A DNA stretch of 64,000 nt, taken from Omphiscola glabra (Eukaryota; Mollusca; Gastropoda; Lymnaeidae). The position numbers and the translations under genes are program-made. Of the stretch, positions 51,201 through 62,700 are shown one piece after another (the stretch's first letter is position 1; the number at the start of each line of letters is the position of its first letter). The notes below the pieces were generated by a model. That model was given only the letters and a program-made list of their open reading frames with translations, was not told the DNA's origin and searched no databases. The stretch is from positions 250,501 through 314,500 of the forward strand of contig OZ024810.1 in NCBI GenBank assembly GCA_964017045.1, written 5' to 3'.

Positions 51201-53488
51201 CTGTAGTAAAATGTAGCAATGTCCCCTATCTTAATAGCTGTAGGAAAATGTAACAATGTCCCCTAACTTAATAGATGTAGGAAAATGTAGCATACTGAGT
51301 AAAAACATCAGCTGTCAGTGGTTACTGACACTGACAGTCTGAGAACTGTCAGTGGTTACTGAGACTGACAGTCTGAGAACTGTCAGTGGTTACTGAGACT
51401 GACATCCTATTACCTAATTTTGTTGTAATGACAATATAACAATGCTTGACTATTAGTGAGTGTTAAACAAGAAAAGCACTATTTCTATTTTGTTAATAAA
51501 ACAAAAGTGTGGGCACAATAGAAAACGCAGCGATTGGTTTAAAGAAGATTTATACTTGGAACTGACTGCTATCATTATTATTATATTTGTACATTAATTT
51601 ATATGTTGGTGTTAAATTGTCCATGAGAGCAGTTATCTAATCTGTGTTATTGCCCCTGTATTCCTTTATCGTGTGTGCAAGATTTGAATCGGACAAATTT
51701 TAAATTTTAACTTCATAACTTATCTGAATGATTTTTAGAGGACCCCATCTCAGGCAAAACTAATTCGGTACAAATACAGAATGCCCCCCCCCCTCCCTTG
51801 GACCCCTCTTTCAACTTAAATGTACTATAGTTATATTAATGAATTTAGTTGTATAATTTTTCGAGTTCACAAAATAATTACTTAGAAAATTATTGTTTAC
51901 ACGTTTGGAGGAGTTTATTAAATTGAATCTAGAATGTTCCAGAAACTTCTATATAGTTCTACAGAGATTTTTAAAGAGACATAAAAGCTTATGGTAACGT
52001 TAACGAAATCCAAAAGTAAATTGAACCCTACAGTAACGACATCTAATTGGGTAACGGGATCCAACCGGGATCTGGATCCTATCAGGAAATGGGATCTCAT
52101 AAGAGAAAACGATCCCAGAGTTAAACGGTCTACTAACGGGATCGGGATCCCACTCTGCTCTGAATCCTATCAGAAAACTCAAACTACCGATATCGGTACC
52201 CCACCGGCAGCGGGATACGACAGCTTTTGATATCCCACCGGTATCGTTATCCCACTGATGTCAAAATACCACCGGGATTGGAATACGGACGGGATAGGGA
52301 TCATGTTGGAATTGGGAACCAGAGGGATCGGAATCCCACCGGGAAACAGTATACTAACGGGAGCGGGATACCGACGGGATTGGGAGCCCACAGGGATCAG
52401 AATAATTATAAGGCTGTAGACTGTTGAAGTTCCTTCGTTCGAATGCTATTTCGGAAAATTGACGGGTATATCCGCTAGTAAATAAATATATGTCACATTA
52501 TGTATAATTTAACAATAAAAATGTAAAAGCATTAATATAAATGATGGTTTACAGTCATGTTATAGAAAGCTATATTAATTGTAATGGGTTTTGTTATGAA
52601 GAAAAGGGAAATTATTCAGTTTTAGTGGTATCTAATAGAGTAAAGGGGAAAAGAAAAATATTGGTAACAAAAAAAACAACAAAAAAAAAAACTGGTGCAT
52701 TTGTTCAAGTTCACACTGGCCAAATCCAACTCACTGTGCGTTGTGTTACATATTCTGCCGTTTTCTGAGTATTTAGATAGGGTACGATCAAAATCAGCCA
52801 CAACCTATAAATCAAGAGTATATAATTTACATATCAATGTCAAGAGAGGAATAAATTTAAATCTGTGTTAAACTTACCATGTGTTGTACTGCACACTTTT
52901 CGCTGTTCTGAATGTTTTGTTAATGTCCAATCAAAATCTGCAACCACCTACAAGCAAACAGAAACGGCAAGAGGGGGAAACTCTTTTCTAATTACTCTCC
53001 GGATTTGAAACACTGCTTTTTTTAAACAATTCCCTTCAGGACCTCATCCACAGAATTACATACAAATTTCATTTGAAGTATGCTTTGTACAGAATAGATA
53101 CTGATAGTTAAAATATTTTTCAACTTTGGTTCAACCAATGAGAATCTTTCTAAATATGGGATGAACTGTTAGGTTTGCTCTAGTTATTTTCAACCTTCTT
53201 TCTTTACAACAAAATTTTATATATAAGTACAACAGTATCGTTGATGAAATAATATTTATTAGATTTGTGTTGTATATTTGAGATTTACTTCATTAAACAA
53301 ATACTATATATACAAAGAAATATTTTGTAAACTAAGGAGGTGAAAATGAATACAAGCAAAAACTGGATTTTTAAAACTTGTTAACTAACTTGTAACTTAT
53401 GGTGTGCGTCCCTCATCATGGTACGAATGGCTTTTTCCACCAATTCTTGATCTTTTATTTTCACATTGCTACGGCCCAGCTCTGGAAC
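45228..53488 (-). CDS. NT5C3A-like: cytosolic 5'-nucleotidase III (pyrimidine 5'-nucleotidase, HAD superfamily), start exon not fixed
   Basis: In transcript order the exons are 53488-53390, 52947-52878 (or its alternative 52804-52735), 49980-49934, 49047-48962, 48472-48383, 47223-47058, 46391-46191 and 45341-45228. All have GT-AG ends and compatible phases, giving 290 codons before TAG. Counting from the first residue shown, the HAD nucleophile motif DFDWT begins at Asp37. IFSAG gives motif II Ser152, the motif III Lys is near 175, and GDSIGDLRMA (226-235) is motif IV. IEWWTKGHDLL and NKNENA are also typical of the cN-III family. This enzyme hydrolyses pyrimidine nucleoside monophosphates (or 7-methyl-GMP in some members), needs Mg2+ and is cytosolic. 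Length matches the family (about 285-300 aa) once a short N-terminus is added. Exon edges show several local duplications. Orthology to NT5C3A rather than NT5C3B is not resolved. Confidence 0.93.
45535..45785. repeat. 22-bp tandem repeat, about 10 copies, in last nucleotidase intron
   Basis: Unit atctccctttgcactcattc followed by ac, grading into ctccctttgaactcatacat. Confidence 0.9.
46576..46725 (-). pseudogene. partial tandem copies of the 5' edge of a nucleotidase exon
   Basis: Two copies of about 54 bp plus a third partial one resemble 46358-46411, which spans the acceptor and first 34 nt of exon 46391-46191. One copy keeps an AG acceptor but would read into a stop (GIMIGS then stop). Another has lost the AG (ACCTG). 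They lie in the intron upstream of the genuine exon. Confidence 0.75.
46845..46920. repeat. short telomere-like repeat
   Basis: ctaaccctaaccctaac within diverged units of about 20 bp ending aaatga. Too short and degenerate to be a telomere. Confidence 0.5.
47271..47310 (-). pseudogene. duplicated splice acceptor of nucleotidase exon 47223-47058
   Basis: The sequence around 47211-47246 (tttgcagccatccctgagga then ggacaatggatggga) recurs at 47271-47304. The copy keeps a usable acceptor 59 nt upstream of the real one. Using it would shift the frame and reach an early stop. Confidence 0.65.
47810..47950. repeat. imperfect 44-bp tandem repeat, about 3 copies
   Basis: Words aaacattgaatgaaacactg and acactatactcagcatata recur, then decay to shorter units. 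Confidence 0.75.
49540..49853. repeat. 15-bp minisatellite, about 20 copies, in nucleotidase intron
   Basis: Unit aggaatctttgatag. A variant set (gatatagg...ctatgatagagaaat) occurs twice, showing block duplication. The array ends about 80 bp from exon 49980-49934. Confidence 0.95.
50280..50465. mobile_element. short dispersed repeat fragment
   Basis: caccagtccctgatgcattt and gaccactggtctgccaaacc resemble a segment at 35460-35515 in the desaturase gene (caccagtccatgatgcaatt and gtccacccatgtgccacact). Class unknown. Confidence 0.35.
51120..51415. repeat. about 37-bp and 33-bp tandem repeats
   Basis: Five copies of cttaatagctgtaggaaaat followed by gtagcaatgtcccctat, then three copies of gaactgtcagtggttactga followed by gactgacagtct. 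Confidence 0.88.
52045..52400. repeat. degenerate GC-rich short-period repeat
   Basis: Recurrent gggatcgggatcccaccggg-like words with period about 10-12 bp in otherwise AT-rich intron DNA of the nucleotidase gene. Several open frames on both strands are by-products. Confidence 0.75.
52735..52804 (-). CDS. NT5C3A-like: second, alternative copy of the catalytic exon of the nucleotidase
   Basis: An acceptor ending tttatag precedes 70 nt reading VVADFDRTLSKYSENGRI then CNTTH, with donor GTGAGT. The neighbouring exon 52878-52947 is also 70 nt with the same entry and exit phases and reads VVADFDWTLTKH then SEQRKVCSTTH. By my alignment 15 of 23 residues agree, including the catalytic DFDxT. They are separated by a 73-bp intron. 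Including both would add 70 nt and shift the frame, so only one can be used per productive mRNA. The trailing base (A here, G in the other) makes the next residue Ser or Gly. Confidence 0.85.
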
Positions 53489-53953
53489 CTGCAATCAAAA
53501 GTAAAATGAGTTGTACAAACTAGTACATGCTGCCTTTTGCAAACATTTTACAAAGTGTTATACAAACAAAAAATATATTCAATATTTTAAATACTCTAAT
53601 CAACAAGGGTTCAGTTTCATGTGGAAGATAAGAAGATGACTAATATTAAATAATTAGGGACATTTTGTTTCTAATGACAAATGCTTGACATTTATTTTAT
53701 TAATTGCAATGTCTTATTTACAAAAAAGTAGAAGGAGCCTTCTAGAAAGATTGAAATATGATAAAGCTTAGATTAGATGATACACATTCTTTGTATGATA
53801 AAGTACTATTTATGGAGAAAAACAAAGTAATTTGACTAAAAATCCTTTGGCTAAAAGCCTTCTTAAAATATAAATAGAAAAAAATGGGCTCCACATCACT
53901 ACCACCACAAAAATAAGTAAAATAATGCTTAACACATCTTTTCTTTCACCTAC

Positions 53954-53977
53954 CAATGAAACTAGGGACTCTGACAT
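53954..53977 (-). CDS. NT5C3A-like: candidate start exon of the nucleotidase
   Basis: ATG at 53977 reads MSESLVSL, then a GTAGGT donor, and would enter the next exon (53488) in phase 0. The total would be 298 aa. A pyrimidine-rich acceptor-like site at 54183 could begin this exon with 5'UTR. Other start exons further upstream are possible. Confidence 0.3.
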
Positions 53978-54199
53978 TTTAGAGTTTATAAAATATGTAT
54001 TTTTTGAAGATAGAAAATTTGGTATCTTTTGTCTCCAGCAAGGTATCCTCAGCAATCTGAGTTTACGGATACAGAGTCTGGACAACCCCAGTGTGGTTAT
54101 AATCACTGCAGGATTTTCACGTTTTTAATCTCCACAGCCAGGGACACTACTCTTTCCTTTAATTTAGTCTCAATAGACTTCTGAAATGAGACAAAATTT

Positions 54200-56748
54200 A
54201 CAGGAAATTATTAGTATAGAATGCAAGTGTCATTAGCAAATTAAAAGCTTTAATTTTAATTAAAAGTTTACGTTGGTTTTTTTAAGATTTAATTAGCTGG
54301 GGTACTAAGAACTGGGCCTATTTACTACTCAACTACTGTGGATAAACTTGGTGACTTGAAAGTCATGAGTCAAGCTAACTTACTTGACTCAATGACTGTC
54401 TTGACAGCAGAGACGGCTATGGCTTTTGGAGGCCCTTAACATTTTTTCTGTATTATGCTCCCAGCTTTGAAGTTGATCATTTAAATTTCCTCCACATCAC
54501 AAATTTGGGGACCCTTAAATATTTGAAGCCCCCAGCAGCTGCAGGGCCCACACAATGGCTCGGCTTGATAAATTTGTACTCCATAAATTAAAAGTCAAAA
54601 ATCAAAAGCAAGCAGTTTGAGTATTTTGATGAGTACATCGTAAATAGTAGGGCAAAGTTAGGGTTAGCGGTATGGATTTTACCAAGAGTTGTCTCACCCT
54701 AAGCGCAGTGACATCACTTGAGGAAATCCCAATCCTGAACTTAAAGTGAATAGACCAATACTTGGACCTGAATGATGTGTGTGAAACACCAAGGGGCCAT
54801 CCATATATGATGTCACACATTTGAGGGAAGGGGGGTCTTAGTAAATGCTCTAGGGCAGGGATTCTTAACCTTTTTGCAGCGCTGCAGGCCCTCTCCGTTT
54901 TAAACATTCCCCCCACTCCCCAACCGTATAAATTATATTGTAATAAAATTTAAAATATGAAAATAATTAAATGATTTAGTTGTCATAGTTTTATTTCTTT
55001 AATTCACTTATTATAAACAAGGGAAAAATTACCAATACAAGTGATGCCCAAACAAAATTGACCAGGAAAACATTTACTGCTGCTAATCAAAATGCATTTG
55101 ATCTGTTTTTTTAAAACAAAAATCAGCAACAGCTAGCAATGGGAGCAAATGCAATTTTCTGGTTTGCCACACCTCAGGGATGGGGATGTACTTTTACCCC
55201 TGGTTAAGAACCACTATTCTAGTGAAATGTTTCTGATACTGGTGCAGTAACTTGATATCCTGAATGATGAATTTCTTTTGTAAAGGACTGTAACTGTAGG
55301 GAATTTTTTTAGTGGGGGTGTAGAGATTTGTGACTTTATATTTGAGGTGGGGGTCTAACTTTTTGTGATGATTTGTGACGATGGGGGAGGGAGTAAAAAA
55401 TCAGCAAAATTTGTGTGATGTCATTAATGGATGACCCCTACCTAAGATACAAATATAAATCTTTTAAAAATGGAGCTATAGACTATAGATTTTAGATGGA
55501 AGTTGACCTGGGGTTCCTCCAAGACCATTATACCCAGTATACATAGCTGCCCTTATCGCTAACCCATAATCAGCCAAATAATAGTAGCATTTGGTCCATT
55601 GAGGAGGAAAAAAAAACTCTCCCTAATGGCATCAAGAGCAGGAATGCAAAATTAAAATCACAATTTTTCAACAATTATGAGTAAAAGTTAAAGTTAAAGC
55701 AATCAATACAGAAGCATTCATCAAGCAAGATTTAATTTTAAAAATAGGCTACAGTTACCATCTTTTTTCACTTCTCAGACTTCAGATTTGATGAATGATG
55801 GGATGCTGCACTACTTACTAATTACTAGTCTACAACATAGACATACTTTACATTAACATAGTTACAAGTTAGATTAAAATAAGATGATATTTTATTTATT
55901 TATTTTACAAAAACCTGAGGTTGGCTGTAACTACTTACTGACTTACTGTACTCAACTGTACTGTAATCTGCACAGAGTCAGAGTATTTTAATTTAATTTT
56001 AAAGTCAGTGCTGAAAGATGATTCAGAACAGACGTATATTTATTTTACTCTTACACATCCCTTCAATAATACAAGCCTAATTCATTTTAAGTTTCTATTA
56101 CAATTATTATAAATTTTAAAAATCTGATAATGATGTCGCGATTGTAGAATAGATGATCTTCTGCTGTAGGTAAAGAGAGCAGAATTGGGAAAAGGGAAAT
56201 CACTCTATCATGTATAAACGGAAGTAAACAAAACTAAGCTAGTCTATCACTAACACATTTTAATTTGGCCCTTCCTTAGTTATGTCCACAACAATAAAGT
56301 TGTTCCGTTTCATATTTTGCATATCCAACTCATAGTACCTGGATTTCCGATTTAAGTATTGTATAGGCTTTAATTATACCTCAGGCACTGATCTGGCTAG
56401 CTTTTTAAATTATAAAATTTTTTGGTTATTGCACGCTACTGGTCCCTCTGTCGCTCACCCGAACCCTAAATCTATCATAAACAAAGGGAAGTGACTCCCA
56501 ATAAGGGGACCACAACAGCACATTAGCCAATTTTTTAATTACATTTATGATTTAATTTTTTTTAAGTTGTCAGAGTGAGTCAGTCATCTCATCATACTCA
56601 TACTAAAATTAAACTAAAACTATCATATCTCATAGTTCGTAGTCATAGTATTAAAGAAAATTAATATTACTAAGTAATAGTAAGTCTAACTCTAAATTTA
56701 AGATACATATAGTTATTCAGTACAATATACTCAGACTCAGTATACAAT
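54200..56748. promoter_or_regulatory. region between two divergently oriented genes
   Basis: The nucleotidase reads leftwards and the next gene rightwards, so their promoters must share this AT-rich interval, apart from the small hAT-like element. The cttccgttta word (read on the minus strand, near 56215) resembles an ETS site, but no core promoter could be fixed. Confidence 0.3.
54856..55216. mobile_element. small hAT-like nonautonomous element (MITE)
   Basis: Left end cagggattcttaacc and right end ggttaagaaccacta are imperfect inverted repeats. The flanks ctctaggg / ttctagtg match at 6 of 8 positions, consistent with an old 8-bp target duplication. No coding capacity. Confidence 0.6.
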
Positions 56749-59700
56749 ATGGCAAGCAGACCACCCACTTTGATAAAGCATCCCACCATCACCAACTTAC
56801 CAAGAGCAACACTGTCATTCATTTCAAGTGATGCACAACCAAGCTCATCAAAAATCTCAATAAAGTCAATAACAACAGCCAAATCAGTGGAAAAAGAAAA
56901 AAAGGTATACCCTGATACAGTGGTCAGTGGTGAAATATGTTATATTTGTTTTACATAGTTCCATAGACCATAAAGTATAGAATCATGCCCAGACAATTAC
57001 AGCCACAAGTCCAAATTTATCAAAAATTAAATGAATTATTATAACTAAAGGCTTTAGTTATAATTATAATAAGTAATTCATTTAATTTAGTAAAGCCCAA
57101 AATCACACTGTCAATGCCTCCCTCAAGACTGGTTAAAGTAACTGTGGTCAAGCCAAAGACTTGACTGATGATGAGAGCTACACACTATCACTTGGGCCAG
57201 TGTCACATCTATGAAAACTCAAATGATTCCTTTCATCATGTTTTATGTTGGCTTTATAATTACTGTGTTATTTTAAAATTTCAAAACTTTTTTCTGCTTT
57301 TTGGTTAAATTAAAATTAACCTTTAAGTCCTTCAAAATATATTAGTATCTGTACTGCATCCATTTTCGCAATGTTATATATTATAGAAAATGAGAAGTTA
57401 TCTTTTTTCGTAACACTTGGACCCACCAGGTATTTTCTCAAAATAACCGGACACTGTTTAAAAAAGAACTACACCCAGTTAAGCCTTAGTTTTATATATA
57501 TTTACTAATATTATGCTTCTCGTGTGTCCTGCTTCCTCTTCATGCAGCAAGCTTTCATGCATGACGTCTGTACTTGTTCAAGTTTTTATTTTTTCCTTAG
57601 GGGGAGGCAACTATTATATTAATCAATAAAGAGCAACGGGTATGGTGAAGGACTGTCTGTAGGCCTATTGTTTAAAGGCTGGCAGTTAAGGTGTAGTACA
57701 GTGTAGTACTATCTGTGCTGTAGGCCTATTGTTTAAAGACCAGCAGGTAGTGTGTAGGACTGTCTGTAGGCCTATTGTTTAACTAACCAGACCCGGTGTA
57801 AAAAAACTGCCTTTGGTTAAGCCCTAGTTTTTTATAGTCTGCTACAGAAGTAGCCCAAATGTTGGATAGGCTACAAGTATAAGATATAAAACAAAGTTTA
57901 AAACACAGTTGTTGTTTTTAACTTAGAATTCTGCTGATTTCTTTTATTTTCATTCTGTGTCCAATTAATTTTGTATTGTCCAAACTTGGAGAAGAAAATT
58001 AAAAGAAGTTATGAATCTTCTACCAGCATAACTAGTAGGTAAAAAAAAGTGAAAGCCAGATAACTGCAACTAAAATATTTAAGGGGAAAAATATTTTATA
58101 GCTAGCAAGCTAGCTGGGTTGTACTTTGGAAAGGATTTGATTTATAACAACCACAATCCATTCTAGAACAGATCTTTAGATATAGTTCAAAGGTCAGGAT
58201 TCTCTAAATATTTGGAATCAACAAAGCAAAAATTTTGGATTAAATTTGTTAACTGAAAAATCACGACTTTGCAAAGCGTTAAGAATAACGAATTACTTTG
58301 AATATTATTATCTGTATTTATCATTAGACCGTTCATTTTGCTAGTGAAGATGAAGAAGTTTCTATTGACCAGTCAACAGTCTACTCACAGCCCACTACTT
58401 CTGACGACCAGACCCTAATGCCATCAGACAATTTGTACAGCGGAGACACATTCCTTTCACTGAGCCAAGAAACACTGACAGGTTACTTGTTATGCATCTG
58501 TATAAATTCTAACATTTAAAAATATTTTAATCATTATTTGGAAAAATTATTAAAAGATGAAGCATTTTGCTTTGTTTTCCAACTAATATCCACTTGAAAA
58601 ACATTTTATTTTGATTAGTCTAGTCCCTATTAAGCTAATGAAAGTGTACATTGTCCTACCTAACTGATGAAATTTTGCCTATTGAACTGACAGAATGCAC
58701 CAGTCCAGATGGTGGCACAACCATCCAATCACAGCCAAGCTATGGATCAAGCACATTTATTGAACTGGACACGGAGGATGAGACAAGAACAGAGAGTGAC
58801 CAGTCTCATACAGATGCTGACAGCTTTGCTTCATCTGAAGTGTTCTCCCCTAGCTCTAGCAGCAGTCAGCCAACGATACCACGCGAATGGAAAGATGTAA
58901 CAGAGATTGTGAAAGAGTTAGTTCTAGTGTCTATTTTACAATTTTTTAGAATCGCATTAAAGTATTTTTTTTTTTTAATTATAAGAAGATTACCATTCAA
59001 TTAATATTTTATCAAATTATTATTTTTAAGCCATTGATATCCATGTCAATGTTAGATTTGTTTTGGGGAGGGTTTTTGTAGAATTATCACTTTTTAATTG
59101 ATAACTTTATTAATACATGAGAGGAAAAAAAATAAGCATATTTAAAAAAAAAGGTCAATTAAAATTTCTTATATAAATTAAATGGCATTCTCTTCCACTA
59201 CACATCTGCAATATATCAATCATCACAGCCTTCAAAACTGCACTCAAAATACATCTCTTTAAACTCTACTATCTCGACTGATTCCCCCTCTGACTCTTAA
59301 ACGATGCTGCTGAGCGCCGTCCATGGCTTCACGTGTAAATAGTTATGGAATGGTTGAAGCGAATACACATTTATAAGTTCATGATTATGTTTTTAAATTG
59401 TATGTACAGCGTGGTGATCCCAGCCCTAGGCTGGCGTACCACGCTATAGAAAACTACCATTAATAATAAATAATAAATAAATAATATAATTTTTTTTTCC
59501 TGCAGCATTGAAGAACTGGAAGAAAGTGAATATGTTACCAGAGGGGATTCATCATTTTTGAGCTGTGTAAGTTGAGAGTTTGTAGGGTTGAAAGCTGCAC
59601 AAATTAAATTTAAAAAGAGTTTGTTATTTTACAATGTCACACTCTGTTGAACTGTGGGACCAGCTAGTTGCATAAAATATCTTTGAGATTAAAAATCAAA

Positions 59701-62700
59701 TTTGTTTCTCAACTAATCTTTAAGTATAACTAAACTAAAATGGAATAGAGAATATTGCATATAAATAGAAAATAGATGATAATTTAAAACCTTCAAATAA
59801 TCTTAGCCAACTCAGTTTGTAAAAGCCACATTTAGTGGTAAAAAGTAAGTCGATAACAATTGAGTCAATATTTTTAAATTTTATTAAATGATTCACATTT
59901 TCAGATCCAAAATCTTGAAATTATTTGAAAAACTTGATATCCTCAGACCCAAAATCTTGAAATTATTTGAAAAACTTGATATCCTCAGACCCAGCGCACT
60001 GACAGTCACAGTGAAGATTCAGAATGGTTTGAACAAGCTAGGCAGAATTTTATTCTCAACACAATAAGGCGGTTAAAACTTCACAACTTGGAACGCCCAA
60101 GAAGCGTATCAGATGACAGTGACTCAACTCTTTCAAAGCGTGACGTTGTCAATACAGTTTTGATAGGTAAATTACGAAACAAGAAAATTATTCTGTTTCT
60201 GACTACTTATGATATTTCTTTCAATTTGGTCAGTGTAATTACTTAGCTAGTAACTACATGTCAAAAATGACAGAAAAATAATTTATCAAATATTTTGGTT
60301 TAAATGTTTGTTTTTTTACATTTTGATTTTGGGTGTGATTTTAATTTCATCGAATCTCTTTTAAGAATGAAATGCTAGAAAGTAAAAAATTACTAAATTA
60401 ATGAACTTTGTTGGAAACTAGCATCAACTGGAAATCTAACGAATTTATCACAGACCAGTTTTCTGGTAGAATAACACCACTCGCCATTAGTTTTATCAGA
60501 AATGTAAGATTTTTCTGTCTTTGCATGTGTCGTTATCTTCCCCCCCCCCCCGGGTCGTTATCCCCCCACCCCCAAAACAAACAAGTCAAAATATAGGGAG
60601 ACATTGCTGAATTACCTCCCTTTGCAGACACAAATGATGTTTATGGACTTTGTAATGTGTGGTTGACTTGAAATCAAAATTAACTTTTTATCAACAGGGA
60701 AAGTTGGTAAAGTCAGGTCTGATTTTTGTAAGAAAATGATTGATAAGTGTAAGAATCCCCAGAACAGTGAGTACCATATACCATTACAGGAGTATAAATG
60801 ATCATTTAAAAATGAAAATGAACCACAGTGAAATATCCAAATTGAAAAAAAGACAATTAATTATTTTAAATATTGCTTCTAATTTAATCCACCCTCGAGT
60901 CACTACATTCTGTGTAGTACTTTCACCTGACTCACCGCTACCTTACTGTGTAGGACTTTCACCTGGCTACCTTACTGTGTAGGACTTTCACCTGACTCAC
61001 CGCTACCTTACTGTGTAGGTCTTTCACCTGACTCACCTTACTCAGACCTAACTGATGCATTGCCTCTGATTCACTAAATGTATTTTTGTTTGGTTGAATT
61101 TCTTGAGGTCAAGCAACTATGAGTCAAGATGACATGAGGACTGTGTACCAAAAATATGAGCAGCCAGATCAAAAACTTCTAGAACATTATGGTCTGAGTT
61201 CAGGTATTTTAGACAGGCTAAAGATGGACAACTTCCAACACAAGATGGTGAAGGTAAACTGAGTCCAGTATTGGTTATCTGTCAGTTCCTCTGAATTTTT
61301 CCCTTTCCAACGTCAGTTTCTCTGAATTTTTCCCTTTCCAATGTCAGTTTCTCTGAAATGAATCTCTTTCCCATTGCATAAAGCACAAACCACTCCCAAT
61401 AATTTCCATCATAATGTTCAGTTAATATCTAATTTAACACATAATGTTCAGTTAATATCTAATTTACCACATAATGTTCAGTTAATATCTAATTTACCAC
61501 ATAATGTTCAGTTAATATATAATTTACCATATAATGTTCAGTTAATATCTGATTTACCACATAATGTTCAGTTAATATCTAATTTACCACATAATGTTCA
61601 GTTAATATATAATTTACCACATAATGTTCAGTTAATATCTAATTTACCACATAATGTTCAGTTAATATCTAATTTACCACATAATGTTCATGAGATTAAA
61701 AAAACTTCCATTTATCAAATACTGAATTATTTTTTTGTGCGCTAATAATAATTAATAATAAGTTATATTAAAACTGTGGAGTTATGTGTGTGAGTGTTAG
61801 TAGACAGTGGAGTTATGTGTGTTAGGGTTGGGGGATGCTGGTTCCACTTTGACCAACAACAATTTGATTAAATGTATATATCAAAAATTGTTTTGTTGCT
61901 CTAAGTATTTGTTGGCTATTTAAAGTTAAATTTTTTTTAAAAATGTGATCTATTCAATATTATAAAAAACAATGAATATGTCTTTGTCCAGCCCATTGCA
62001 CACCAAGTGTATAAACAATGAATATGTCTTTGTCCAGCCCATTGCACACCAAGTGTATAAACAATGAATGTGTCTTTGTCCAGCCCATTGCACACCAAGT
62101 GTATAAACAATGAATGTGTCTTTGTCCAGCCCATTGCACACCAAGTGTATAAACAATGAATATGTCTTTGTCCAGCCCATTGCACACCAAGTGTATAAAC
62201 AATGAATATGTCTTTGTCCAGCCCATTGCACACCAAGTGTATAAACAATGAATATGTCTTTGTCCAGCCCATTGCACACCAAGTGTATAAACAATGAATA
62301 TGTCTTTGTCCAGCCCATTGCACACCAAGTGTATAAACAATGAATGTGTCTTTGTCCAGTTGACTCCTTGACTTAGCATGTTATATATGTGACACGTAAG
62401 GTTTCCAATCCTTATCTTGTATTTTTAGTTGAGATGATTTTTTAAAGAATTGGATTTGGGAATATGTAAGATGATTAAATTATAACTCTTGAATTGACGA
62501 TTGGAGTGGACCGTTGTGTGTGAGGGTTGGAGTGGACAGTTGTGTGTGAGGGTTGGAGTGGAGAGTTATGTGTGAGGGTTGGAGTGGACAGTTGTGTGTG
62601 AGGGTTGGAGTGGACAGTTGTGTGTGAGGGTTGGAGTGGACAGTTGTGTGTGAGGGTTGGAGTGGACAGTTGTGTGTGAGGGTTGGAGTGGAGAGTTATG

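Noticed and set aside
52431..52460. tRNA-like TTCGAAT word
   Set aside because: No cloverleaf could be folded around it; no tRNA or rRNA gene was found by eye anywhere in the window.
52541..52768. 75-aa plus-strand frame
   Set aside because: Antisense shadow of the alternative nucleotidase exon.
53810..54106. 98-aa minus-strand frame with a hydrophobic stretch as a membrane-anchored nucleotidase N-terminus
   Set aside because: No suitable donor joins the hydrophobic part to exon 53488 in phase. Only the first eight codons after the internal ATG could be used.
54125..54182. minus-strand exon KSIETKLKERVVSLAVEIKN as nucleotidase coding sequence
   Set aside because: The only in-phase donor (GTGAAA) is weak and the residues do not resemble the family. 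It may be 5'UTR.
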